Positions 20,235 to 29,208 of a DNA stretch of 64,000 nt are shown piece after piece. Each line of letters begins with the position of its first letter. Position 1 is the stretch's first letter. The notes below the pieces were generated by a model that worked only from the letters and a program-made list of their open reading frames with translations, did not search any database and had not been told where the DNA came from. The position numbers were made by a program, and so were the translations under genes. Source of the DNA: Meconema thalassinum (Eukaryota > Arthropoda > Insecta > Orthoptera > Tettigoniidae). The stretch lies in assembly GCA_946902985.2 (NCBI GenBank), contig OX336388.2, forward strand, positions 135,295,846 to 135,359,845, given 5' to 3'.

Positions 20235-21082
20235 TAGGGCTCGGATTTTTAGGTAAATAATTATATTTTTAATGTAAATACATATTTTAAGCATGTTTTC
20301 TATAAATACATCAATTCCAGCTTTTCACATATTAGCACATAAAATACATAATATTTAATTATTTTTTTAAATCATTATGCTACATCTTTTAGTTTATTGC
20401 ATTTTTTTCTGTGTTACTTCAATGGGGAAGAACCTGTGAGCTATCTAATCTTCATGCAGAGCGTATGTCAGCTTGCAACTGTGTTACTTTTAACTTGTCG
20501 CCCCGTGCCACTCACTGTGGAAGCCGGGGCTTTCCTTGTCCATAGCCATATTGCGCCATGTGCTAGACCTCCCCCTCTCCCCAGCTACCTGGAACCAGTG
20601 GCACTCACATGCAGTTCATTTCTGGCACTGTGAAGTGTAAGGCAGTTCTACGATGCCTAAAGTAAAAACAACTACAAGTTATCGTCAGTTGCGGAATTTA
20701 AAGATAATTTTACTTCTGATGGGGGCGTTCTGTTCTGCCAACCAAGTGGGAAAGCAATCAAGGCGATCTCAAGTTACACAACACCTCAAGGGCAAGAAAC
20801 ATATTGCCGCAGTTTCGCGCCTTCAGAAGAAGTGTTTCGCGATAATCGTCGCTCATTTGTGATGGAAAACCCGAAGATGTATCTCGTTGAGTATTGTAAT
20901 GCTTCAGCAGTCAGTGACATAGAACTAATTGCATTCGTGAGTACTGCATATTGTTTACATTCACATTAATAAACTAAATTATAATTAAATATTTTTACTT
21001 TTTTGTCACATATTTCAGGTATTTTAATACATAAAAAATAAATATTTTCCTGATTTTTAGCTCCTAAAACACCGAGCCCTAA
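20235..21082 (+). mobile_element. Decayed hAT-like element with N-terminal transposase remnant
   Basis: Ends TAGGGCTCGG (20235) and CCGAGCCCTA (21072-21081), inverted, with TTTTTAGG/CCTAAAAC just inside. The plus frame 20653-20862 contains SQVTQHLKGKKHIAAVSRLQ, similar to the zinc-finger-like N-terminus of CGBP1-type hAT proteins, with a frameshift around FCSANQVGK. The same terminal motif (CCGAGCCCTA) closes the C-terminal fragment near 24594. An 8-bp duplication is not visible, so bounds are provisional. Confidence 0.55.
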
Positions 21083-21295
21083 TAATTACAAACGTACTGT
21101 TCTACGTTCATTACATTTTTTCCCACATAGTCTCCACATTAGTTCAGACATATGTCCCTTCGCTCCTGAGATGCTCCTGTGGTAGAATTCCACCCGCTGA
21201 CTGTGGAACCATCGTCGACTGCGGTCTTGGCGTCATCATTGCACGTGAATCGCTGTCCTGCCACGAACTTCTTCAGTTGACCATTTATTTATTTA

Positions 21296-21720
21296 TTTAT
21301 TTATTTATTTATCGTATGGCTTTTAGTGCCGGAAGTGTCCGAGGACATGTTAGGCTCGCCAGAGTCTGTAGCTCCTTCCAGCGGACACCCATAGGGTGAG
21401 CTTCAAGTTCCGTTCAGTTTCAAGTAGTTCCAACTTTCGCTACCAGATGCCAATGATACCTAGTTGTAATCGTTGTAACTTTGATAGAGCGTTCCAACGA
21501 AATCTAACCTAGAAATTTAGCTTCACACAAGTTTAGTCTGTGGAAGGATCTTTTACATGCCATAAAGCTATGACATGGGACCTCTGGCTTTACTTTTCCT
21601 CCGAAGGAAGGCATACTGAAGGATTTTAACGTTATTAAAAATCCGATGACTTCGGCCGGGTTTGAACCCGATCTTGGGCACAGCAGTTCAACATGCTACT
21701 AACGAAGCCACCGAAGTCAT
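21296..21720 (-). repeat. SINE B head with alternative tail (B2), minus strand
   Basis: The right part is the family B head and body (CCGAAGGAAGGCATACTGAA, CTTCGGCCGGGTTTGAACCC). The left part is a different tail starting ATCGTATGGCTTTTAGTGCC and GTGTCCGAGGACATGTTAGG. A (TTTA)n tract precedes it (~21281-21311). Same combination at 32355-32748. Confidence 0.85.
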
Positions 21721-22028
21721 AACATGACAATGCGAGACCACATGTGGCAACCAGAACCGCCAACAAGCTCCGGTCATTTCACCGAGAGAGTCTGGACCTC
21801 GACCTTAGTGATTTCCACGTTTTTGGCAATTAAACGGTTGGAAATAGAACGTCCCGGAGTCCCTTAAGGACATGGCCGCCTCCTTCCCAATCCTCACCTG
21901 AATTACAAATACATACACTAATAACACAGGTTATCAGACAGGTTAAACACATACAAATACAAGTAGCTATAATAAAACCATCGTTTCTTCAGACTTTACT
22001 TATCATTGCTATGCTAGAGCTATCTAGC

Positions 22029-22136
22029 GGTCAGCAATTCAAATCAGCATATCACGACAAATCGAGTTTCGTTTGCGATATCACAATTTTGCGAACGAAA
22101 CTCGTTTTATCGTGATATCGATTTGAATGGCTGCCT
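22029..22136. repeat. Compact near-perfect hairpin (~38-46-bp arms, ~14-nt loop)
   Basis: ATTCAAATCAGCATATCACG... to GAGTTTCGTTTGCG (22037-22076) pairs with GCGAACGAAACTCG... to CGATTTGAAT (22091-22128), with about four mismatches and a 2-nt offset. Pairing continues weakly outwards (GGTCAGCA against GGCTGCC). It could be a tiny palindromic MITE or a hairpin-RNA locus. No repeat partner seen in this window. Confidence 0.8.
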
Positions 22137-22231
22137 GTGATTGTCTGGTTAAAGTTGAAGTGATTTCATTTCTCACTGCTAGATGGCTCTATCGTCGCAC
22201 TGAAACCTCAAGTCGGAAGTAACGATGGCTA

Positions 22232-23223
22232 TCTCTACTTAGTATAAAACCAAGTCCCCGATTCTTGGACGTCACTGGTAATCTCAAGAACCACTGGATG
22301 GATTTTGATGCGGTTTTCACCATTCTCTAAAGGATATCTCGAGGAAGGTTTCTGTAGAAAATAATTTATTTATGAACAAATGAAGCCGAGCAGTAACGAT
22401 TTCAGTGAAAAAGTCGAAGAAGAAACATGGCGTCCGTGCGTATTTTAAGCTTGCGCTGGGCAAACAGTTAAAAATATCAATATACTATGAGAGTAAGAAT
22501 TGTTCAGCATGAAAAGTTCTACAAAAAAGTCCGCGAGAGCATATATCTCTATCTTGAATACTTCGCCCACTATCTAAGTGTTTTTACGTTTTCATTTCTT
22601 CCAACAATCTCCTTTCAATTACTGAGGAGACAGTTTAAGAGCTAGCTTGGGAAAAAAAGGAACGGTTGGTTGGTTCCTCAGTTTAGGGGCTGCGACAACG
22701 CGGTCATGTAGCCCCGTGTACTTTGGTTGTGTGTAGAATCTGTCTGATAACCGGTGTTAATTGCGATGACTGTATTAGTGTGTGTATCTGTTTGAATTCA
22801 AGTAAGGACTGCAGACGATCAATTTTCAAGTAGTTCCTACTTTTGCCGCCAGACGCCACCGTCAACGACCAACTAGTTCAGAAATTAGTTACCAGATGCC
22901 ACCGCAGTCGTCTCTTGACGACGAACGTAGGAACATAAGAACGTTAGTCAAATATTTAACCTATATTAATTTAGCTTCTCACAGGTGTAATTAGTGGAAG
23001 GTTCTTTAACATGCCATAAATCTATGACATGGGACCGCTGGATTTACTTCCCCTCCGAAGGAAGACACACTGAGAGATTTTTAACGTTCTTAAAAAAACC
23101 GACGGCTTCGGCCGGGTTTGAACCCGCGATCTTGGGCATTGAAGCTCAGCATGATACCAACAACGCCACTAAAAATAATTGCATACATAACTGTTCCCGG
23201 GCGAAGCCGAGGCGGGATGCTAG
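22232..23223 (+). mobile_element. Non-autonomous Helitron-like element interrupted by a SINE
   Basis: 5' end A|TCTCTACTTAGTATAAAAC (22232); 3' end hairpin with GGGCGAAGCC, then CTAG|T (23220-23223). Starting TC, ending CTAG and insertion between A and T are diagnostic of Helitrons. A family B SINE occupies 22665-23170; without it the element is about 0.5 kb. Confidence 0.75.
22665..23170 (-). repeat. SINE family B inside the Helitron
   Basis: Tail GGTTGGTTGGTTCCTCAGTT at left, head (CGGGTTTGAACCCGCGATCT) at right. Full-length and about as diverged as other B copies. Confidence 0.9.
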
Positions 23224-23310
23224 TACTAGGCCTACGCATAACCATGATGTCGTAAAACTCATATTGGACCAATGAACCAAACAACCACAATAAGACAGGT
23301 TTCCAAAAGT

Positions 23311-23560
23311 TGGCTTTGTTGTTGTTGTTGTTGTTGTTGAGGGAATTTAGACACCGTGATCATCAGCCTCGTGTACTTAGGTGTGTGTTTAATTTGTCTG
23401 TCTGTTACTGTGGTGACCATAGTAATGTGTTTAAGTGTAGCCTAATTATTAATCTCCGACCTTGCTACAGCTCCCCATCGTGGTCATGGTGAGTGATTTA
23501 CCACGCTCGGCTATGCCGCGGTATGAAAAGAAGCGGAAATAATGGAAAACCATTTCAAAA
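23311..23560 (-). repeat. SINE tail fragment with GTT microsatellite
   Basis: (GTT)n at 23317-23338, then CTCGTGTACTTAGGTGTGTG and GTCTGTTACTGTGGTGACCAT, matching the tail shared by SINE families B and M. The rest (CCGCGGTATGAAAAGAAGCGG, AATGGAAAACCATTTC) recalls a SINE body. Truncated. Confidence 0.55.
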
Positions 23561-23969
23561 ACCTATACTCTTGCACTTTATCGTGACTAGCTACACCATC
23601 CCATTAATGTATTGACTTCAATTCTCAAACCAAGGCCAATCCTATCCTCCTGTTTAAGAAGATGTCTGTACTCTGTCGAGTATCTTTCCAATGTACAGAA
23701 AGCAAGTAAGGGAATTTCGTATTCGTATCTCGACATCGCAGAATCAAGACATGCTTGCACAACAAGATATCCCGTGTACCAAGGCCATCCCGTAAACCAA
23801 ACTGTCAATGTGACGCGACAGCCTCCTGAAATTTATTGGATTATCTTCTTGGACAGTGTTACACAGTGATGAGGAGCCGATAATGGCCACTTGAGGATCG
23901 AAACGGGTAATCCTAAATTGCCCCATTAATAGTAATAAGTAGGACCCGGATGTTGAAGACATGTCATCT
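23561..23969. other. Unassigned spacer
   Basis: Several overlapping short frames on both strands (for example 23612-23869), none recognised and without codon support. Confidence 0.4.
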
Positions 23970-24594
23970 TTTTACTGAGCTGTCTAAAGCAATGCTGAAG
24001 TACATAGAAACTCCGGACAGATCACCCCGTCTTCAAATGTGTCATTTTTATTTTGCATCTTTTTGCAATTTCTACTATTTTTTTCTTTCATATTAAGAGC
24101 ATATTTTTAATTTTGATAGATTTTTTTGTCATATTTTAGAGAAATCGGCCTTTTAAGGTCATTTTCCCCCCAATGTAGTCATGTCACAGCTTTATATGAG
24201 GGAGTTACGTCCCAGAGTTAGCAGCAAACGACCTTCCTCACTTCAAGTACGCTCCCACATCAGTTGATGTTGAACGCAGCTTTTCCAGATATAAAAACTT
24301 GTTGGCTGATAACCGCAGATAATTTACATTTGACAACATCAGAATGAGATTCGTAGTGCAGTGCAACTCAAGACTAAAGTGAACATAAACCTTTTGTTGA
24401 GTGCTAGAAATCTATTTTGATTGACCTTTCAGTTTGAGCTTAAGATGTCATTTTTGAAATATTGCTGAGTTTATTATTATAAGATCATTTTCTCCATTTT
24501 CTAGTGCATTTTTAGGTCATTTATTAGAGTCAATTTTGAAAATTTTAAGAGTATTTCTAAACTTATTTACTGCATCAACATCCGAGCCCTACTC
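23970..24594 (+). pseudogene. hAT transposase C-terminal remnant
   Basis: The plus frame near 24236-24355 reads LPHFKYAPTSVDVERSFSRY, KNLLADNRR, a stop, FTFDNIRM. This is the hAT C-terminal dimerisation motif (SVDVERSFS...L...R..L) as in CGBP1-like proteins. The fragment ends ACATCCGAGCCCTA (24581-24594), the inverted form of the left end at 20235. Probably the other end of a relative of that element; the central transposase is missing. Confidence 0.75.
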
Positions 24595-24602
24595 ATAATC
24601 TA

Positions 24603-24940
24603 GAGAGCCTCCGTGGCTTAGGTGGCAGTACGCCGACCTCTCACCGCTGGGTCCGTGGTTCTAAGCCCGGCCACTCCATGTGAGATTTGTGCTGGACAAG
24701 GCGGAGGCAGACAAGTTTTCTCCGGGTTTCCCCGTCACTATTTCATTCCAGCAACACTCTCCACTATCATTCCATTTCATCTGGCATTCATTTAATCATT
24801 GCCCCAGGGGAGTGCGACAGACTTCGGCAGCCGGCACAGTTCATATCCTCGCCGCTAGATGGGGGGGGGGGGGGCTTCATTCATTCCATTTCCTGAATCG
24901 GACGACTGGGAGCAGACTGTGGATTTTCATTTCAATAATG
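24603..24940 (+). repeat. SINE family C, plus strand, 8-bp target duplication
   Basis: Starts GAGAGCCTCCGTGGCTTAGG (A-box region), B box GTGGTTCTAAGCCC. Body CGGAGGCAGACAAGTTTTC, GGGAGTGCGACAGACTTCGG, CATATCCTCGCCGCTAGATG; 3' ATGAT-rich end. Flanked by ATAATCTA (24595-24602, 24941-24948). Faces the copy at 25625-25961. Confidence 0.9.
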
Positions 24941-25063
24941 ATAATCTAATTAATAAACGTATTTTTTTCCGGGCGTCTGTTTACTTATTTATGTCCTGTG
25001 CCCCACCCATTCATTGGGCCCAATCAGGTTGACCAACTGAAAAGCCAAATGATAATTTCCTAA

Positions 25064-25525
25064 CAGTGGCGGATCCAGGCCTTGCGAGGCCCTGGGCGAT
25101 ATGATAAGGTGGGGCTCACAACAATAGGAAATAATCAAAACTATCAAATCAAATGGAAAATAGTTCTTTAATAATAATAAAATAAAGAATAGTTACAATA
25201 TTTGAATACACTACAGTACAATTTTAATAATTTGAAAGAAAGCTTTAAGTCCCCTTGAAGAAGATCATGTAAACTATGAAATATTAAAGTATTACTTTTC
25301 GACTTTTTTCCCGGCTGAAATCTTCTATCATTACACTGAAATCTGAACTTGCTAAACGGTCACGGAAAGTCATAGCTGCACTGAAAAAATAATATGAGTT
25401 ATAAATTAGTTTGAAAAGTATAATTAATTAATCAATTAAATATAAAACAATCCAAGGCGCGGGGCCCCTTGAAACGCGGGGCCCTGGGCGGTAGCCCTCC
25501 TCGCCCTCCCCTAGATCCGCCCCTG
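25064..25525. mobile_element. hAT MITE, 462 bp, 8-bp duplication
   Basis: Perfect 8-bp duplication TTTCCTAA (25056-25063, 25526-25533). Ends CAGTGGCGGATCCAGG and, inverted, CAGGGGCGGATCTAGG. The interior is shared with 44846-45270 (ATGATAAGGTGGGGC, ACAACAATAGGAAATAA, TTTTTTCCCGGCT). No coding capacity. Confidence 0.95.
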
Positions 25526-25624
25526 TTTCCTAAACATCCGAACCTTACTCATAACATAAGGATAAAAGTCGTTCTTGGAGATGCATGGTTATCTGATCCT
25601 CATTCGCTCTGTGTCTTTCTTATT

Positions 25625-25961
25625 GAAAATGAAAATCCACAGCCTGTTTCCAGTCGACCGACCGGGTCAGGGAATGGAATGAATGAAGCCCCCATCTAGC
25701 GGCGAGGATGTGAACTGTGCCGGCTGCCGAAGCCTGTCGCACTCCCCTGGGAAAATGATTAAATAAATGACAGATGAAATGAAACGACAGTGGAGAGTGT
25801 TGCTGGATTGAAATTTGTTACAGGGAAAACCGGAGTACCGGGGAAAGACCTGCCTGCCTCCGTTTTGTCCAGCACAAATCTCGCATGGTTTGACCGGGAT
25901 TAGAACCACGGACCCAGCGGTGAGAAGCCGGTGTGCTGCCGCCTAAGCCACGGAGGATTGC
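25625..25961 (-). repeat. SINE family C, minus strand
   Basis: Reverse complement of the copy at 24603-24940 (GAATGGAATGAATGAAGCCC, CATCTAGCGGCGAGGATGTG, AACCACGGACCCAGCGGTGA). Imperfect flanking duplication GTCTTTCTTATT (25613-25624) and GTTTTTCTTGTT (25962-25973). The two C copies form an inverted pair around the hAT MITE. Confidence 0.9.
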
Positions 25962-26260
25962 GTTTTTCTTGTTAATGGCACTAAAAGTATTTTACGTGTG
26001 TCTGAGACTGGGCGAGGCAGCGTTCTTCAAAGATGAGTTGTGCGTTCGTACATATTGGTGTGGTGTGTGGTAGACAAACAACGCGAGCAAAATGCAAATT
26101 GTACTGGAAGTTAAGAATCAGCAAATGCAAGGCCTAGTTCCTGTCTGCTTCATTCGAATAACTGCAGTACAGTATTTCAGTAAAAATTGCTTTTCAATTT
26201 GTCAATACATCAGTCGGTCAATTTGAATTTGCCCAAATGACTGGGTGGAGTTACAATGTA

Positions 26261-26784
26261 TCCATACTAATACTGTAGGCCTATATAAAAATAAGATGGT
26301 GTGTGTATGTGTATTACTCAATCACGCAAGAACCACTGGTCCGATTTACATGATATTGTACATGGAAGTAGCTGATATACCTGGTTAACATATAGGCTAC
26401 TTTTGATTTCGATACTTTGCACTATTTTAAAGATGGCGACCATTTTAGTGACATTACTATACCCTTTGGTTTCAAACGTTCATATTTCCATTTCAAATAA
26501 AAAGATAACACTAAGAAATAGCAAACTTTTGATGGCATATCCGAGGTTTAAAATTTAATTTTCTATTCGAAAGGTCCTTATCTCTTTTCGTGTATCTCCA
26601 ACGGTTAGCGAGTAAAACCTAAATGTGTGCTATACAACACAGTTAACGCCGAGCGGTGTAGTTGGCCATAATGTCCCATCCCTACTCTCCCTCCGCTCAG
26701 CGCCTCGCCTATCCCCTGTTTTAACTGTTACCTTCACATTTTAATGTATTTTGACCCGCAGCGCAGCATGGATACTTCAGCTAG
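26261..26784 (+). mobile_element. Helitron-like non-autonomous element (family K)
   Basis: Starts A|TCCATACTAATACTGTAGGC and ends ACTTCAGCTAG|T (26781-26784), fitting TC...CTAG with A/T insertion. The interior has ACGCAAGAACCACTGGTCCG and other short AT-rich blocks. No strong terminal hairpin seen, so support is moderate. Confidence 0.5.
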
Positions 26785-26828
26785 TATAATAATAAGTAAG
26801 TAACACTCCTGGAATTTGCAACCATGAA

Positions 26829-28594
26829 TCTCTACTTAGTATAAAACAAAAGTCCCCGATTCTTGGATGTAACTCGTAATCTCGAGAGCCACTGAATGGA
26901 TTTTGATGCGGTTTTCACCATTCTATAAAGGATATCTCGAGGAAGGTTTATGTAGAAAAACATTCATTTATGACCAAAGGAAGCAAAGCAGTAGCGATTT
27001 CAGTAAATCATGTCGAAGAAAAATCCGCCGCCCGTGCACCTTTTAAGCTTACGCTGGGTAAACCGTTAAAAATATCTATATTCTATGAGTGTAAGAATTG
27101 TTCAGCATGAAAAGTTCTAAAAAAAAAAAAAAATTACGAGCCTTACAGTAGTCGCATATGATGTGTAACATCTGCCATAGAAGAGACCTCACGTGAAATT
27201 GTTGATACACAGGTATGTTATACTATTATTGGCACAAATATTAATCTATTGTAAAAGGGAGTGTTTTACAGATATTGTAGTTTATAATACGGAACTCATT
27301 TTATTACATGATTTGTAGCTTCCGCCAGCACTAGCCTAAATAAAGAATACGATATGGATCAACTAGATTAATAGACACGACACCGCTCATAACCTTAAAT
27401 TCCTTATAAAAAGGTCCTCTTGATTCACAGACCAACACGTAATTTCATATGCATTCTATTAAAAATGAGTCATATTGGTATGATAAATATCGTTTAAAAT
27501 GATAATCTGGTAAAAAAAATATCTACCCAGTCCGGGATTCGAACCCGAGATCACTAGATTCACAGTCATAGGCGCTAAACCCACGGCTATTTTGACTACG
27601 CAAATATTGTGCACAAGATGGTGACTTATTTCCACGTTCCAATAATACTGCATTATGGAATTAAGTTTCATTTATATTTTGCTTGTTTTGATAATGTTCC
27701 TTCGTGAAATTGAGTTTAAAAAGCCTTATGAATAGGCCTTATTGTGAGTAAAGAGAATGTATTCAGCAATAGTTCATGAAGGCTTGCTCAGTTCTCGTAT
27801 AACCACGATTATATTATATTTATGACTGCATTACCGTTATGTGGGTTAATATTTGAATAGTCATTGTGCAGAAACATAATACCGGCAATGCCGACTACTT
27901 ACAATGTTTGATATTAAGGCATTTTACCATTTGAATACTGATACGAAGACTTCGAACATGTACCATGTGCTTTGTTTCAATCACTTGACACCAGAGTTCG
28001 CATGAGCGTTTACCGTTCAGTAGGTCATATACATTCCACATGGCCGAGAGTACGTTATGGTATCAATTTCCGACACCGCGCGCTCATTGTTTCTCTTACC
28101 ACTGCCAGCTGGATCGATGGATCGAGTTGGCAGTGCGTCTTACACTTCCGTTCAATCCACCACTGCCAGCTCGATCGTTCCGATCCACTTCCATCCCATT
28201 TTTCAAAATCACTCCCACAAAAATATCCAGCAACCGAGTGGAAAGATGTTACACATCAAAAATTCCGCGACAACATATTATGTCTATTTTTAATACATCG
28301 CCCATTATACGTGTTTTTACGTTTCCATTTCTTCCAACAATCTCCATTCAGTGGAAATTTAAATTACTAACTTCGAAGCGAGTTTATGAGTTAGAGAGCG
28401 AGCATATCCTCCACCAGCTTCGGCCAGCATCAAACTGTCGAGTCATGACTTCAGAGAAGAGTATATGTGTTTGGAGTTTCGCTGTTCACCTCGGCTTTTT
28501 GAATTTGGTCTGGGACCTGCCGTCGGTGCGCCATTTAAGCTTTCGCTGGGTAAACCGTTAAAGATTCCGGGCGAAGCCGGGGCAGGCTACTACT
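26829..28594 (+). mobile_element. Helitron-like mosaic (same 5' end as 22232)
   Basis: 5' end A|TCTCTACTTAGTATAAAAC at 26829, with the family body to ~27130 (GATTTTGATGCGGTTTTCAC, AAGCTTACGCTGGGTAAACC). A 3'-like end CCGGGCGAAGCCGGGGCAGG occurs at ~28569, lacking a clean CTAG. Between them ~1.1 kb is mostly unrecognised, including a tRNA-like piece at 27525. Open frames at 27972-28561 are not conserved proteins. May be two elements side by side. Confidence 0.5.
27525..27612 (-). repeat. tRNA-like SINE head
   Basis: Reverse strand has a perfect B box GGTTCGAATCCC (27533-27547) and an A-box-like TTTAGCGCCTATGAC. The sequence does not fold into a convincing tRNA with matching acceptor ends, so I call it SINE-derived rather than a tRNA gene. 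Confidence 0.5.
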
Positions 28595-28671
28595 TAGTTA
28601 TAATACAGTAAGTAAATTTTAGGATCACGCGTTTTGACCGTCAAACGGTCATTGTCTGATCCTGATAACTA

Positions 28672-28735
28672 GATGATGATGATAATTGTTGTTTTAAGGG
28701 GCCTAACATCTAGGTTATCGGCCCCTTCTGATAAC
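28672..28735 (-). repeat. 3' end fragment of LINE-derived family R
   Basis: GATGATGATGATAATTGTTG then GGGGCCTAACATCTAGGTTA and TCGGCCCC, the reverse of the 3' ends at 4691, 11086 and 63041. Confidence 0.8.
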
Positions 28736-28779
28736 TAGGTTTGAGGTTTAAATTTATATGCAAATATTATCTAATGACA

Positions 28780-29208
28780 CTTGTGGTCGTTTTCACGGAC
28801 GTCAATTATCTCTTAATTCATCAATAAATGTTATTTAACTTAGCACCAGCATTTCACCAAACAGAAACGCTCGTTAACTTGCCAATAACAAGCAATTACG
28901 TTAAATGGCCAAATGACAACTCAACTCTCTTCTAAAGCATCGATAAAGTCTAGGGAAACAACTGAACTGTACCTCGCACATCTTCTAATGGAGAAAGAAT
29001 TGGTTTGTTCCCTAGTTTCAGACGAACTTTCATACATATGAATAGCAAATACAGGGTCTTTATATTTCCTTGGCAAGGACATTCTCGCTCACGCTCTCCG
29101 CCAGTCACGGCCCAGTTGCCGGCTGCCACGCGCGCGTATATACGGCAGAATACGGTGCTTAAAATGAGTATCATTCATTTTATCATTTCAAATGATCTTA
29201 AGTAGAAA
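28780..29208. other. Spacer left of the Penelope element
   Basis: Has GGTCGTTTTCAC (28789-28800) and TTATTTAACTTA (28833-28844), resembling in inverted order GTGAAAACGGTCC (32040-32052) and TAAGTTAAATAG (31997-32008). An imperfect inverted pair may flank the Penelope insertion, as if it landed in an older TIR element. No gene. Confidence 0.35.

Noticed and set aside
20235..24594. A single hAT element spanning from the N-terminal to the C-terminal remnant
   Set aside because: The left fragment has its own right-hand end (CCGAGCCCTA at ~21081) and over 2.8 kb of unrelated SINE and Helitron DNA separates it from the C-terminal piece; two separate relics fit better.
27525..27612. Possible tRNA gene, minus strand
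   Set aside because: Good B box, but arms do not pair into a cloverleaf and no matching acceptor stem was seen; SINE-derived is simpler. The same applies to tRNA-like heads at 13.6, 15.4, 19.9, 42.6 and 63.9 kb.
27972..28561. Overlapping plus-strand frames of 132, 173 and 78 aa
   Set aside because: Parts align to the non-coding Helitron body near 22.5 kb; overlapping frames in several registers without recognised motifs.
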